Below are positions 1-9,497 of a stretch of DNA of 64,000 bases, piece after piece. The notes beneath the pieces are model-generated. The model did no database searches. It had not been told where the DNA came from and worked only from the letters and a program-made list of their open reading frames with translations. The position numbers and the translations under genes are program-made. The DNA comes from Microbispora siamensis (GTDB lineage Bacteria; Actinomycetota; Actinomycetes; Streptosporangiales; Streptosporangiaceae). The stretch lies in assembly GCF_016863095.1 (NCBI RefSeq), contig NZ_BOOF01000030.1, positions 1 to 64,000 on the forward strand, given 5' to 3'. How positions within the stretch are numbered: position 1 is the stretch's first letter; every line of letters begins with the position of its first letter.

Positions 1-33
1 AACGGTGAGAGGGGCCCCTGCTTCCCGCGGCTG

Positions 34-996
34 TCAGGCCGCGCCGAGGACGTCCACGACGAAGACGAGCGTGTCGGTGCCCTTGATGCCGCCTTGAGCG
101 TTGCCCTCCTTGCCGTAGCCGAGGTCCGGCGGGATCGAGATGAGCACGCGGCTGCCGACCGGGACGCCGGTCAGGCCCTGCGCCCAGCCCTTGACGACCT
201 GGTTGAGCGCGAACGTGGCGGGCTGGCCGCGCTCCCAGCTGGAGTCGAACTGCTTGTCGGTGCCCCAGATCTTGCCGACGTAGTGGGCGAGGACCGTCTG
301 GTCGGCCTTCACCTCCGGGCCGTTCCCCTTGATCACGGTCTTGACGACCAGCTTCTTGGGCGCCTTCTCGCTGGTCTTGGTGGTCAGCGTCGGGGCCTTG
401 TCGCCGCCGGCGTTCTCGACCTTGACGCCGGTGACGCCGGGGTCGACGGCGGTGCCCTGGACGGACTTCAGCGCCGCCGACAGCACGTCGATGACCAGCA
501 CCTGCGACGTGGTGTTGAAGTCCTGGCCCTGCTGCTTGGCCTGGTCGAGCTGCTCCGCGCTCAGGTTGTCCTTGGCGACCACGGCCATCACCCGGCCGCC
601 CGGCTTGGCGCCGACGAGCGCCTCGTGCAGCGCCTTGGGCAGCTGCGGGCTGACCGAGACGAACTCCGACTTGCCCTGGTCGTAGTCGGAGCCGGCCGCC
701 TTGTTCTCCTTGCCGTCCCAGTTGTAGACGGTGACGTTGGCGGTGAGGACGTCGCCGTCCTTGGCCGGGGTGCCCTGACCCTCGATGACCTTGATGGAGG
801 CGGACGTGAGCGAGGGCTTGCCCGCCGGGAAGGTCAGGGTGGGCTTCTTGCCGGCCTCTCCCGTCACCTTGATGGCCGAGGCGGCGGCCTGGCCACTGGA
901 GGTGGGGCTCGCGCTGGACGCGCTCTTCTGCGCGGTTCCGCAGGCGGCGGCGAGCAACAGGGGTAGGGCGGCGACGAGTGCCGTACGACGGCGCAT
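34..996 (-). CDS. FKBP-type peptidyl-prolyl isomerase, lipoprotein, two FKBP-like domains
   Basis: A predicted secreted lipoprotein of 320 residues that should catalyse proline cis-trans isomerisation outside the membrane. It has a basic N-terminus and hydrophobic stretch ending in the lipobox LAAAC (Cys19), then a low-complexity linker. A first, degenerate FKBP-like half is followed by a convincing C-terminal FKBP domain (VLAHYVGKIW, FDSSWERGQPATF, LNQVVKGWAQGL, IPPDLGYG). The ATG at 996 was chosen because the signal peptide starts there and GAGG lies 9 nt upstream; a longer frame exists but lacks a signal sequence at its start. It sits 71 nt downstream of pafA on the same strand, the usual actinomycete arrangement. 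The domain call is firm; the function of the first half is uncertain. Confidence 0.88.
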   Translation of the reverse strand: MRRRTALVAALPLLLAAACGTAQKSASSASPTSSGQAAASAIKVTGEAGKKPTLTFPAGKPSLTSASIKVIEGQGTPAKDGDVLTANVTVYNWDGKENKAAGSDYDQGKSEFVSVSPQLPKALHEALVGAKPGGRVMAVVAKDNLSAEQLDQAKQQGQDFNTTSQVLVIDVLSAALKSVQGTAVDPGVTGVKVENAGGDKAPTLTTKTSEKAPKKLVVKTVIKGNGPEVKADQTVLAHYVGKIWGTDKQFDSSWERGQPATFALNQVVKGWAQGLTGVPVGSRVLISIPPDLGYGKEGNAQGGIKGTDTLVFVVDVLGAA

Positions 997-1067
997 ATGG
1001 GAATCCTCAAACAGACAGCGGGTCCGGGCCAGGCTACCCGAACCCGCCGTCAGAGCGGTGTAAGAGA

Positions 1068-2426
1068 TCACATGCCCGCGATGAGCTTGTCGACCCTCTC
1101 GTCCACGCTGCGGAACGGATCCTTGCACAGCACCGTCCGCTGGGCCTGGTCGTTGAGCTTCAGGTGCACCCAGTCGACGGTGAAGTCGCGCCGCTTCTCC
1201 TGGGCCTTGCGGATGAACTCGCCGCGCAGCTTGGCCCGTGTGGTCTGCGGCGGAACCGACTTGGCCTCGAAGATGCGGACGTCGTCGGCCACCCTCTCGA
1301 CGGCCCCCCGCTTCTGCAGGAGATAGAACAGCCCGCGCTTGCGGTGGACGTCGTGGTAGGCCAGATCGAGCTGCGCGACGCGCGGCGACGACAGCGGCAG
1401 GTCGTACTTCTGTCTGTAACGTTCAATCATCTGGTACTTGGTGACCCAGTCGATCTCCCGCGAGACGAGGTCGAGGTCGCCGGTCTCGACCGCCCGCAGC
1501 GTGCGCTCCCACAGCTCCAGCACCCGCTTGGCGGTGGCGTCCCCGCCGCGCCGGTCGACGAAGTCCTGCGCCTTGGTCAGGTACTCCTGCTGGATCTCCA
1601 GCGACGAGGCCTCGCGGCCGTTGGCCAGGCGCACTCTGCGCCGGCCCGTCATGTCGTGGGACACCTCCCGGATCGCCCTGATGGGGTTCTCCAGGGACAG
1701 GTCGCGCATCACCACGCCCGCCTCGATCATCCGCAGCACCAGGTCGGTGGCGCCGACCTTGAGCAGCATCGTGGTCTCGCTCATGTTCGAGTCGCCCACG
1801 ATGACGTGCAGCCGGCGGAACCGCTCGGCGTCCGCGTGCGGCTCGTCACGGGTGTTGATGATCGGCCGGGACCGGGTGGTCGCCGAGGAGACGCCCTCCC
1901 AGATGTGCTCGGCCCGCTGGGAGACGCAGTAGACCGCTCCGCGCGGGGTCTGCAGCACCTTGCCCGCGCCGCAGATGATCTGGCGCGTCACCAGATAAGG
2001 GATCAGGACGTCGGCCAGCCGCCCGAACTCCCCGTGCCGGCCCACGAGGTAGTTCTCGTGGCAGCCGTAGGAGTTGCCGGCCGAGTCGGTGTTGTTCTTG
2101 AACAGGTAGATGTCTCCTGCGATGCCCTCCTCGCGGAGCCGCTTCTCGGCGTCCACGAGGAGGCCCTCCAGGATCCGCTCCCCCGCCTTGTCGTGGGTGA
2201 CCAGCTCCACGACGTTGTCGCACTCAGGGGTGGCGTACTCGGGATGGCTGCCCACGTCCAGGTAGAGACGTGCGCCGTTACGCAGGAAGACGTTGCTCGA
2301 TCGGCCCCAGGACACCACTCGCCGGAACAGGTACCGCGCCACCTCGTCCGGCGACAGCCTCCGCTGCCCGCGGAACGTGCAGGTGACGCCGTACTCGTTC
2401 TCCAGCCCGAATATGCGTCGATCCAT
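1068..2426 (-). CDS. pafA: Pup-protein ligase PafA
   Basis: Joins the C-terminal glutamate of Pup to lysines of target proteins, using ATP; a cytoplasmic glutamine-synthetase-fold enzyme of 452 residues. The start motif [13 protein letters not shown] carries the conserved ExE metal ligands, [17 protein letters not shown] holds the catalytic Asp region, and [18 protein letters not shown] and [10 protein letters not shown] are family signatures shared with Dop. The ATG at 2426 matches family starts; a GTG one codon upstream is also possible, since GAGG is only 2 nt before the ATG. The Dop-specific loop is absent here and present in the gene at 19656-21173, which separates the two paralogues. 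Confidence 0.96.
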   Translation of the reverse strand: MDRRIFGLENEYGVTCTFRGQRRLSPDEVARYLFRRVVSWGRSSNVFLRNGARLYLDVGSHPEYATPECDNVVELVTHDKAGERILEGLLVDAEKRLREEGIAGDIYLFKNNTDSAGNSYGCHENYLVGRHGEFGRLADVLIPYLVTRQIICGAGKVLQTPRGAVYCVSQRAEHIWEGVSSATTRSRPIINTRDEPHADAERFRRLHVIVGDSNMSETTMLLKVGATDLVLRMIEAGVVMRDLSLENPIRAIREVSHDMTGRRRVRLANGREASSLEIQQEYLTKAQDFVDRRGGDATAKRVLELWERTLRAVETGDLDLVSREIDWVTKYQMIERYRQKYDLPLSSPRVAQLDLAYHDVHRKRGLFYLLQKRGAVERVADDVRIFEAKSVPPQTTRAKLRGEFIRKAQEKRRDFTVDWVHLKLNDQAQRTVLCKDPFRSVDERVDKLIAGM

Positions 2427-2495
2427 CACCTCACACTATTCCCATAAACCGGCGGCCGAACAGTGATCAGGCGGGGGAATGACGAGAAGGAGCGG

Positions 2496-3182
2496 TCAGG
2501 CGGCGTAAATCTCCGTCACCTTGACGATCTGCCCGCCCCGGACCGTGATGAGCGCCCGCAGGTCGCCCGCGTCGGCCCGCAGGATCAGCTTGTCACGAGA
2601 GCAGCGCTGGGTGCCGAGGTACTGGCTGTCGATGGTCTGGTCCTTGCCGTCGCAGCCGAGCGCGCTGAGGAACACCACGTTCTTCGCGATGGGCGCGGCG
2701 AAGGCCATCCCGTCGCCCTCCGGCGGCCCCTCGAAGTGGCCGCTGGTGCTGCCGCCGTACTCCTTGACGAACTTGACGGGCCGATACTCCGCCACGTTCT
2801 CGTCGTGCATGGCGACAAGCTGGCCGCGTACGACACCGTCCCTGCTGGGGCTGAGCCCCTTGGTGAAGTCGTGCCCGGGGTCCGACTGGAGGGTCCCGCC
2901 GAAGGGGGCCGGCGCCTTGTCCGTGATCGGCGGCCCGGCCTTGCCCGGCTTCCGCGTCGGCGCGGTCGTGGCCGAGCCGGTGGGCATGTCCGCCGTCGGG
3001 GTGCCGGAGGCCGCCGGGTCGGCGGACGGCTCCGCGGGCGACGCCGGAGCCGTCACCGTCACGGTGGCGGTCACGGTGGGCGAGGCCGAGGTGCCGGAGG
3101 CTCCGGAGCACGCGCTCAGCGACAGGAGGGCGACGGCGGCGGCCGGAACGCCCGCGCGCCGCAAGAGATCAAGAGTCGTCAT
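2496..3182 (-). CDS. Secreted lipoprotein of unknown function
   Basis: Not recognised as a named family. The 228-residue product has a lipoprotein signal with lipobox LSAC (Cys25), a long Thr/Pro/Ala/Ser-rich linker (about residues 26-85), and a folded C-terminal half with two cysteines (in ALGCDGKD and QRCSRDK) that could form a disulfide outside the cell. It lies between prcA and pafA on the same strand, with 69 nt to pafA, so it may be co-transcribed with pafA. Nothing in the sequence links it to pupylation; its presence there may be incidental. Confidence 0.8.
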   Translation of the reverse strand: MTTLDLLRRAGVPAAAVALLSLSACSGASGTSASPTVTATVTVTAPASPAEPSADPAASGTPTADMPTGSATTAPTRKPGKAGPPITDKAPAPFGGTLQSDPGHDFTKGLSPSRDGVVRGQLVAMHDENVAEYRPVKFVKEYGGSTSGHFEGPPEGDGMAFAAPIAKNVVFLSALGCDGKDQTIDSQYLGTQRCSRDKLILRADAGDLRALITVRGGQIVKVTEIYAA

Positions 3183-3249
3183 AACCGGATGAGAGTAGCG
3201 AAATCGGAGTTGGGCTGAGCCGAAACGCCCGAGCGGGCCCCACGAGACG

Positions 3250-3284
3250 GCGGCGCCGCGCCCCCGACGAGGGCGCGGCGCCGC
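3250..3284 (-). terminator. Stem-loop downstream of prcA
   Basis: A perfect 14-bp GC-only inverted repeat (3250-3263 with 3271-3284) around a 7-nt loop, beginning 25 nt after the prcA stop codon. It has no U-tract, as is common in actinomycetes. It probably ends or attenuates the prcB-prcA transcript before the lipoprotein gene. Confidence 0.65.
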
Positions 3285-3308
3285 GGCCGTACGGACGAAG
3301 GGACGGGG

Positions 3309-4145
3309 CTACTCGCCGGAGCCCGTGTCGATGTCGCCCTCGGGGGCGATCGGCGGGGTGGCGCCGGGAGCCTGCCCGGCCTGGTCCTGTTCGGACTGTG
3401 CCTGCTCCACCGGGGCCTGCTCGGCGGGCTGCTGCGCGCCCTCCTGGCCCTCCTTGGCGGCCTCCAGGAGCTTCTCCAGGCGGGGGCCGGTCAGGCGCAG
3501 GAACTTGCGGTGCTCCCTGCCCCGGTCGAGGACGGCGACCTCGATCTGGGTCACCGGGGGACGCTCCCCGCCCGGCTCGGTCAGGGCGGCCAGCGCGGCG
3601 TCGAGGGCCTGCGGCAGCGGCAGTCCCTCGCTGTAGCGCTCCTTCAGGCGTCCTCCGACGGCGTCGGCCTGGCCGCCGATCACGGCCATGCCCTGCTCGT
3701 CGAAGACGGAGCCGTCGAAGGTGATCCGGTAGATCTGGTCGTCCTCGGGGGCGTCGCCGACCTCCGCGACGACGATCTCCACCTCGAACGACTTGATCGA
3801 CTCGGTGAAGATCATGCCGAGGTGCTGGGCGTACAGGTTCGCCAGACCGCGGCCGGTGACGTCACTGCGGTTGAACGTGTAGCCGTTGATGTCCGCGTAG
3901 CGGATGCCGGCCAGGCGGAGCGACTCGAACTCGTTGTAGCGCCCCACCGCGGCGAAGCCGATGCGGTCGTAGATCTCACTGATCTTGTGCAGCGCCTTGG
4001 ACGGGTTGGGCGCCACGAACAGGATGCCGTCGGCGTACTGCATCACGACCACGCTGCGACCGCGAGCGATGCCCTTGCGGGCATACTCCGCCCTGTCCCG
4101 CATGATCTGCTCGGGCGAGGCATATCCTCCGAAGGGGATGGACAC
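3309..4145 (-). CDS. prcA: Proteasome alpha subunit PrcA
   Basis: Forms the outer seven-subunit rings of the 20S core and gates substrate entry; it binds the ARC/Mpa ATPase. The 278-residue product starts with the alpha-type N-terminus ([20 protein letters not shown]) and has [18 protein letters not shown], with no N-terminal nucleophile Thr. The body ends near residue 235 and is followed by a Gln/Glu/Ala/Pro-rich disordered tail of about 45 residues ending DIDTGSGE. The start is GTG, with GAGG 9 nt upstream. It follows prcB by 21 nt on the same strand, so the pair is an operon. Confidence 0.96.
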   Translation of the reverse strand: MSIPFGGYASPEQIMRDRAEYARKGIARGRSVVVMQYADGILFVAPNPSKALHKISEIYDRIGFAAVGRYNEFESLRLAGIRYADINGYTFNRSDVTGRGLANLYAQHLGMIFTESIKSFEVEIVVAEVGDAPEDDQIYRITFDGSVFDEQGMAVIGGQADAVGGRLKERYSEGLPLPQALDAALAALTEPGGERPPVTQIEVAVLDRGREHRKFLRLTGPRLEKLLEAAKEGQEGAQQPAEQAPVEQAQSEQDQAGQAPGATPPIAPEGDIDTGSGE

Positions 4146-4166
4146 CGGGGGTGATCCTCTCTTGGG

Positions 4167-5003
4167 TTAGCGCAGCGGCGCGGTCGGGCCTTCGGGGGCG
4201 GTCATCCGCCTCTCCAGCATGGACTCCACGAACTCCGCGACCTCGTCGTCCGGGAGGCGGCGGAAGCCGTCGGCGGTGATGACGGCCACGACCGGCCAGA
4301 TCTTCCGCATCACGTCGGGGCCGCCGGTCGCCGAGTCGTCGTCGGCGGCGTCGTACAGGGCGTGCAGGCAGGCCAGGACGGTGTCCTGCGGGCTGGAGTT
4401 CTCCCGGTAGAGCTTCTTGAGCGAACCCCGGGCGAAGATCGAACCCGAGCCGATCGAGTGGAACTCCTTCTGCTCGTACGGCCCGCCGCCCACGTCGTAG
4501 CTGAAGATCCGCCCGGTGTCGTGGGACGGGTCGTAGGCCGCGAAGAGCGGCACGACCACGAGGCCCTGCATGGCCATGGGCAGGTTGCCGCGGATCATGG
4601 TGGCCAGGCGGTGCGCCTTGCCCTCGGTCGACAGCGAGCGACCTTCGGTCTTCTCGTAGTGCTCCAGCTCGACCCGGTAGAGCCGGGCCAGCTCCAGGCC
4701 GGTGCTCGCGGTGCCCGCGATGCCCATGCAGGAGTAGTCGTCGGTGCGGAACACCTTCTCGATGTCCCGCTGCGAGATGATGTTCCCGGAGGTCGCACGC
4801 CTGTCGCCCGCCATCACCACGCCGCCGGCGCAGGTCGCCGCGACGATGGTGGTCGCGTGCGGGATCTCGTCTCCCACCGGCGCCGCCAGCGACTCGTTGC
4901 GGGCGGGCAGCAGGTTCGGCGCGTGCACGCCTAGGAACTCCGAGAACGACGACGATCCCGTATATGTGAAGAGGCTGTTCATCCAGGCTGGCTGAGATGC
5001 CAC
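4167..5003 (-). CDS. prcB: Proteasome beta subunit PrcB (catalytic)
   Basis: Catalytic subunit of the 20S core, made as a proprotein and self-cleaved before Thr51 (mature start TTIVAA). In mature numbering the catalytic triad is visible: Thr1, Asp17 (AGDRRAT) and Lys33 (RDIEKVF). The propeptide is 50 residues; the whole protein is 278. The start is GTG with GGAGGGA about 6 nt upstream. In typical actinomycetes pup lies directly upstream. Here the next upstream gene is a divergent sugar-binding protein gene, and pup is about 10 kb away at 14999-15208. Confidence 0.96.
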   Translation of the reverse strand: MASQPAWMNSLFTYTGSSSFSEFLGVHAPNLLPARNESLAAPVGDEIPHATTIVAATCAGGVVMAGDRRATSGNIISQRDIEKVFRTDDYSCMGIAGTASTGLELARLYRVELEHYEKTEGRSLSTEGKAHRLATMIRGNLPMAMQGLVVVPLFAAYDPSHDTGRIFSYDVGGGPYEQKEFHSIGSGSIFARGSLKKLYRENSSPQDTVLACLHALYDAADDDSATGGPDVMRKIWPVVAVITADGFRRLPDDEVAEFVESMLERRMTAPEGPTAPLR

Positions 5004-5215
5004 GCGACTCCCTCCAAGCGTGCGTTGTTACGCCCGACCATACTCAGGTCTCAGCACTGGTTGCACTCTTCCCGATCAGCTCAGCGCGAACCAGACATCC
5101 CGCAAGAGGCCGGGCGTGCGTCCCTTACTCGTTCACCAAACCGTTTCTTTACGTGTCGGTAATCGCGTGCGAGGGTCGATTTGTCCGTACGTCAGGACTT
5201 ACGGGGAGGTCGATC
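5004..5215. promoter_or_regulatory. Divergent promoter region, prcB / sugar importer
   Basis: A 212-bp intergenic region with no gene. It must hold promoters for prcBA (minus) and for the sugar-importer operon (plus). At 5138-5146 is the palindrome AAACCGTTT, which resembles the half-site core of LacI/GalR-type operators; no LacI-family gene is present in the window. No clear -35/-10 pair was identified. Confidence 0.4.
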
Positions 5216-6589
5216 ATGAGACCTGCGCTCGCGGTGGCGGCGGTGGCCCTGCTGGCTCTGGGCGCGTGCGGCACCGGCGGCTCCGGCGATTCCGCAGACG
5301 GGGACGTCACCCTGACCATCACGGCCAACGCGATCTCCGGCGGCAAGAACGCCGAGACCGCCGACTGGACGGCCACGTGGGTCATCCCCCGGTTCGAGGC
5401 CGCGCAGAAGGCCAAGGGCCGCGACGTCCGCGTGGTGTTCCAGCCGAGCGGCGTGGACGACGAGCAGTACAAGACCAAGGTCGCCCTCGACCTCAAGTCG
5501 CGGGCGGGCGCCGACGTCATCGACCTCGACGGCATCTGGGTGGGCGAGTTCGCCCAGGCCGGGTACATCAAGCCGCTCGCCGAGGTCGCCGGTCCCGAGG
5601 CGGACTCCTGGGAGGGCTGGAGCCAGATCCCGCAGGCCGTGCAGGGCCTCGGCACGTTCGAGGGCAGGAGGTACGGCCTGCCCCAGGGCACCGACGGGCG
5701 GGTGCTGTTCTACAACAAGACCCTGTTCCGCAAGGCCGGCCTGCCGGACCGCTGGCAGCCGCGGAGCTGGCAGGAGATCCTCGACGCCGGCGCGGCGCTC
5801 AGGAGGGCCGGGGTGCCGGTCCCGATCCAGATCGACGCCGGCACCGCCATGGGCGAGGCGACCAGCATGCAGGGCGCGCTGCCGCTGCTGGCGGGCGCGG
5901 GGGCGCAGATCTACGCCGACGGCAAGTGGACCGGCGCCTCCCGGGCGCTCAGGGACGTGCTGGACTTCTACCGGCAGGTCTACTCCGGCGGCCTCGGCGA
6001 CCCCAGGCTCCAGCAGGAGGCGCGGGGACGGGACAAGTCGTTCGCCCAGTTCGCCGAGGGCAGGATCGGGATCCTGGCGGAGGGCGACTACTTCTGGCGG
6101 TCGGTGATCGAGCCGAAGGCCGGGGTCGCCCCGATGAAGGACCGCGACTCCGTCGTCGGATACGCCCTGATCCCCGCCCAGCGCCCCGGCGCCGGCATCC
6201 GGGGCCAGGACTTCGTCAGCATGTCCGGCGGCGCCGTACGCGTGCTCAACCCCAACTCCAAGAACCCGAAGCTGGCCTGGGAGCTGCTGTCGTTCATGCA
6301 CTCGGCCGAGGCCACCACGTCGCAGCTCGCCGGGGCCGCCAGGATCACCGCGCGCAAGGACGTGAACGACACGGTGCTGGGGACCGACCCGATGCTGAAG
6401 TTCGTCTCCGACGAGGTCCTGCCCCTCACGGCGTACCGGCCGCCGCTGGCCGTCTATCCGCAGGTGTCGGTCGCCCTGCAGGAGGCCACGGCCGCGGTCG
6501 TGTCGGGCACGAGCGTGGACGAGGCGGCCGCCGCCTACCAGCGCAAGGTCGAGTCCCTCGTCGGCGGCCCCGCCCATGTCTCGTCCTGA
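5216..6589 (+). CDS. Sugar ABC transporter substrate-binding lipoprotein (CUT1 type)
   Basis: Extracytoplasmic receptor of a carbohydrate importer, 457 residues. It begins with a lipoprotein signal whose lipobox is LGAC (Cys18). The body has the family-1 binding-protein pattern (KTKVALDLKSRAGADVIDLD, YGLPQGTDGRVLFYNKTLFR, KAGLPDRWQPRSWQEILDAG). The ATG at 5216 was chosen because the signal peptide starts there and GGGGAGGT lies 6 nt upstream; the frame is open 73 codons further but that stretch has no signal sequence. It is the first gene of an operon with two permeases and an ATPase. The GH38 enzyme at the end of the operon suggests mannose-containing oligosaccharides as ligands; this is inference. 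Confidence 0.9.
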   Translation: MRPALAVAAVALLALGACGTGGSGDSADGDVTLTITANAISGGKNAETADWTATWVIPRFEAAQKAKGRDVRVVFQPSGVDDEQYKTKVALDLKSRAGADVIDLDGIWVGEFAQAGYIKPLAEVAGPEADSWEGWSQIPQAVQGLGTFEGRRYGLPQGTDGRVLFYNKTLFRKAGLPDRWQPRSWQEILDAGAALRRAGVPVPIQIDAGTAMGEATSMQGALPLLAGAGAQIYADGKWTGASRALRDVLDFYRQVYSGGLGDPRLQQEARGRDKSFAQFAEGRIGILAEGDYFWRSVIEPKAGVAPMKDRDSVVGYALIPAQRPGAGIRGQDFVSMSGGAVRVLNPNSKNPKLAWELLSFMHSAEATTSQLAGAARITARKDVNDTVLGTDPMLKFVSDEVLPLTAYRPPLAVYPQVSVALQEATAAVVSGTSVDEAAAAYQRKVESLVGGPAHVSS

Positions 6590-6709
6590 GGTACCCGGTG
6601 GCGCCCCGATGATGAGTGGGAAAACCGAGCGATCCGGAGGGGCGCGCCGCCGATCTGGACTGAGGAGATGCGCGGGAGCGAAGCGACCAAGCAGCGACGA
6701 GGGGGTGTC

Positions 6710-7621
6710 ATGGCGCGCCTCCGGCACGACCGCGCGGATATGAGCGCCCCGATGGTGAGCGGGAAACACAGCCTGACGTTCGTGGTGCCGGCGCTGGTGC
6801 TGATCGGGGTGTTCCTGGTCTTCCCCGCGTTGTGGACCGTCTACCTGGGCCTCACGGACTACCGTCTGACGGGCCTGGCGGCGGCCGATCCCCGGGTGGT
6901 CGGGGCGGCCAACTACGCCGAGGCGCTGGGCGACGAGCGGTTCCGCACGTCGCTGTGGCTCACCGTGCAGTTCGTGCTCGGCTCGGCCGTGCTCGGGCAG
7001 GCGGTGCTCGGGTTCGCGATCGCGTGGGCGCTGCGCGACCGGCGGGGGCCGCTGAAGAGCGTCACCGAGGGGCTGGTGCTGCTCGCGTGGATCCTGCCGT
7101 CGTCGGTCGTCGCGTTCCTGTGGATCGCGCTGCTCGACCGCGACGGCGGGACGCTGAACGCGATCCTGCACACGCCCGGCTTCGCCTGGCTGCTCGACCA
7201 CCCCATGGCGTCGATCATCGTGTTCAACGTCTGGCGGGGCACGGCGTTCTCGATGATGCTGTACGGCGCGGCGCTGGAGAACGTGCCGCCGTCGCATCTG
7301 GAGACCGCCCGGCTCGCCGGCGCCTCGACGCTCCAGCAGCTCAGGGACGTGGTCCTCCCGCACATCAAGGGGCACGTGCTGACGAACCTGCTGCTGATCA
7401 CGCTGTGGACGTTCAACGACTTCACGGCCTTCCAGCTCACCGCCGGAGGCCCCGACGGGCGGTCGGAGATCCTGCCCGTCTACATCTACAACGTCGCGAT
7501 GAGCGGCGGCAGGCTCGGTTTCGGCGCGGCGGTCTCCTTCCTCGTCCTCGTGGTGAACCTGGTCCTGGCGTTCGCCTACCTGCGCCTTCTGCGGTCGAGG
7601 GGGGAGGTGAGGCCGTCATGA
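6710..7621 (+). CDS. Sugar ABC transporter permease (MalF type)
   Basis: Inner-membrane permease of 303 residues with about six membrane segments. The first is near residues 20-42 (FVVPALVLIGVFLVFPALWT), and the EAA-loop region reads LETARLAGASTLQQLRDVVLPHIKG. The ATG at 6710 (GAGGGGG upstream) fits the family length; an ATG at 6668 directly after GAGGAG is an alternative adding 14 residues. The stop overlaps the next permease start (ATGA). A 27-nt stretch near 6602-6631 is partly repeated at 6743-6771 around the start region, probably a small local duplication. Confidence 0.9.
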   Translation: MARLRHDRADMSAPMVSGKHSLTFVVPALVLIGVFLVFPALWTVYLGLTDYRLTGLAAADPRVVGAANYAEALGDERFRTSLWLTVQFVLGSAVLGQAVLGFAIAWALRDRRGPLKSVTEGLVLLAWILPSSVVAFLWIALLDRDGGTLNAILHTPGFAWLLDHPMASIIVFNVWRGTAFSMMLYGAALENVPPSHLETARLAGASTLQQLRDVVLPHIKGHVLTNLLLITLWTFNDFTAFQLTAGGPDGRSEILPVYIYNVAMSGGRLGFGAAVSFLVLVVNLVLAFAYLRLLRSRGEVRPS

Positions 7622-8442
7622 CGCCGGTGCGTCACGTGCTGGGGACCCTCGGGCGGGCCACCTTCCTGGCCCTGGTGCTGGGGTTCTTCGCGCTGCCGCT
7701 GCTGTGGCTGGCCTCGGCGCCGTTCGACGCGCATCCGTCGATCACGGCATCGGTGCCGGACTTCACGCTGGCGAACTTCCGGGCGCTGCTGGACAACCCG
7801 TACGCGCTGGGCTCGCTGCGCAACTCGCTGATCCAGGCGTGCGGCAGCGCGGCCCTGGTCGTGACGCTGGCCGCGCTGGCGGCGTACGCGCTGTCGCGGG
7901 CGCGGGTGCCCGGCCGCGACGCGCTGCTGTACGTGCTGCTGCTCCTGTCGTCGGTGGTGACGGGGACGGCGGCGATGGTGCCGCTGTTCGAGCTGGCGAC
8001 CCGGCTGAACCTGATCGACACCCACCTCGGCGTCGTGCTCACCCTGTCGGGCGGCCTGCTGCCCGCCGCGATCTTCATCCTGAAGGACTTCATGGACGCC
8101 ACGCCCACGTCCTATGAGGAGTCGGCGCGGGTCTTCGGCGCGTCGCCGGGACAGGTGCTGCGGCACGTCGTGATCCCGCTGGTGCGGCCCGGTCTGGCGA
8201 CGATCGCGGTGTGGGCGGTCGCCAACGTCTGGGGCAGCTTCCTGCAGCCGTTCATCCTGCTGCGCGACCCGGACAAGGCCCCGGGCGCGGTCATCCTCTA
8301 CACGCTCTACACCGAGGGCGGCGCGCCGCGCCTCGACGTGATCTCGGCGTTCTCGCTGCTCTACTCGCTGCCGGTGGTGGTGATGTACGTGTTCGTCAGC
8401 CGGAGGTACGGCTTCCGCTTCCACGGGGGGATCAAGCGGTGA
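7618..8442 (+). CDS. Sugar ABC transporter permease (MalG type)
   Basis: Second permease of the importer, 274 residues, six predicted membrane segments. It has the MalG-type N-terminus (a long first helix followed by TLANFRALLDNPYALGSLRNS) and the EAA loop YEESARVFGASPGQVLRHVVIPL. The start ATG overlaps the stop of the upstream permease (ATGA), and its own stop overlaps the ATPase start (GTGA), so the three are translationally coupled. It pairs with 6710-7621 to form the membrane channel. Confidence 0.92.
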   Translation: MTPVRHVLGTLGRATFLALVLGFFALPLLWLASAPFDAHPSITASVPDFTLANFRALLDNPYALGSLRNSLIQACGSAALVVTLAALAAYALSRARVPGRDALLYVLLLLSSVVTGTAAMVPLFELATRLNLIDTHLGVVLTLSGGLLPAAIFILKDFMDATPTSYEESARVFGASPGQVLRHVVIPLVRPGLATIAVWAVANVWGSFLQPFILLRDPDKAPGAVILYTLYTEGGAPRLDVISAFSLLYSLPVVVMYVFVSRRYGFRFHGGIKR

Positions 8443-9497
8443 TCGCGTTGCGCGGCCTGACCAAGGAGTTCCCCGGCGGGGTGCGGGCGGTCGACTCGCT
8501 CGACCTGGAGATCGGCGACGGCGAGTTCTTCGCGCTGCTCGGCCCGTCGGGCTGCGGCAAGACGACGCTGCTGCGGACGATCGCCGGACTGGAGACCCCC
8601 ACCTCGGGGCGGATCGAGATCGGGGGCGTGGACGTGACCGGGACGCCTCCGGGACGGCGGGACGTCGCGATGGTCTTCCAGGACTACGCGTTGTTCCCGC
8701 ATATGGACGTGACCGCCAACATCGCCTATCCGCTGCGGATCAGAAAGGTCCCCCGGGCCGAGCGCGAGGCGAAGGCCGCCGAGACCGCGTCCCGGCTCAG
8801 CCTGTCGGAGCTGCTGGACCGCAGGCCCGGGCAGTTGTCCGGCGGGCAGCAGCAGCGGGTGGCGCTCGCCCGGGCGGTCGCCTGCCGTCCGAAGGCGTTC
8901 CTGTTCGACGAGCCGCTGTCGAACCTGGACGCGCGGCTGCGCCTGGAGGCCCGCACGTTCCTCAAGCGCCTGCAGCGCGAGCTGGCGGTGACCACGGTCT
9001 TCGTCACACACGACCAGAGCGAGGCGCTCGCGCTGGCCGACCGCATCGCGGTCATGTCGGCCGGGCGGATCACGCAGCTCGGCACGCCGTCCGAGGTGTT
9101 CCGCCGCCCGGCCACCACGTTCGTGGCCTCCTTCATCGGATCCACGCCGATGAACCTGCTGCCGGGCGTCGCCGGGGACGGCGCGCTGCGGGTGGCCGGG
9201 GCCGAGTTCCCCCTGCCGGACGGCACGCCCGAGGGCGAGGTCCTGTACGGCCTGCGGCCCGAGTACGCCGACCTGACCACCCGGGAGCCCGGGGAGAAGG
9301 GGGCGTTCTCCGGGAAGGTGGCGGTGGTGGAGAACCTCGGCACGGCCCATCTCGTCACGCTGGAGTGCGCGGACCACCTGCTCCAGGTGGTGGTCCCCGA
9401 GGGGGCCGAGCCCCCGCCGGGGACGGCCGCCTGGGTGGTGCCCCGCCCGGGCCGGGCGCTGCTCTACCGCGACGACACCCTGGTGGGTGGCGCGTGA
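8439..9497 (+). CDS. Sugar ABC transporter ATP-binding protein (MsmK/UgpC type)
   Basis: Energises the importer. The 352-residue product has a full ATPase domain: Walker A GPSGCGKTT (about 35-43), Q-loop VFQDYALFPH, signature LSGGQQQRVALARA, Walker B FLFDEPLSNLD, and switch His in VFVTHDQSEA. A TOBE-like C-terminal regulatory region follows (FIGSTPMNLLPG onward). The start is GTG in the GTGA overlap. Many actinomycete CUT1 operons lack their own ATPase and use a shared one, so a dedicated ATPase is mildly unusual. Confidence 0.94.
   Translation: MIALRGLTKEFPGGVRAVDSLDLEIGDGEFFALLGPSGCGKTTLLRTIAGLETPTSGRIEIGGVDVTGTPPGRRDVAMVFQDYALFPHMDVTANIAYPLRIRKVPRAEREAKAAETASRLSLSELLDRRPGQLSGGQQQRVALARAVACRPKAFLFDEPLSNLDARLRLEARTFLKRLQRELAVTTVFVTHDQSEALALADRIAVMSAGRITQLGTPSEVFRRPATTFVASFIGSTPMNLLPGVAGDGALRVAGAEFPLPDGTPEGEVLYGLRPEYADLTTREPGEKGAFSGKVAVVENLGTAHLVTLECADHLLQVVVPEGAEPPPGTAAWVVPRPGRALLYRDDTLVGGA

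Noticed and set aside
6602-6771. Partial repeat near the MalF-type permease start
   Set aside because: Two imperfect copies of about 27 nt could be a duplicated start region, but mismatches and lack of a consequence make it only a minor note.
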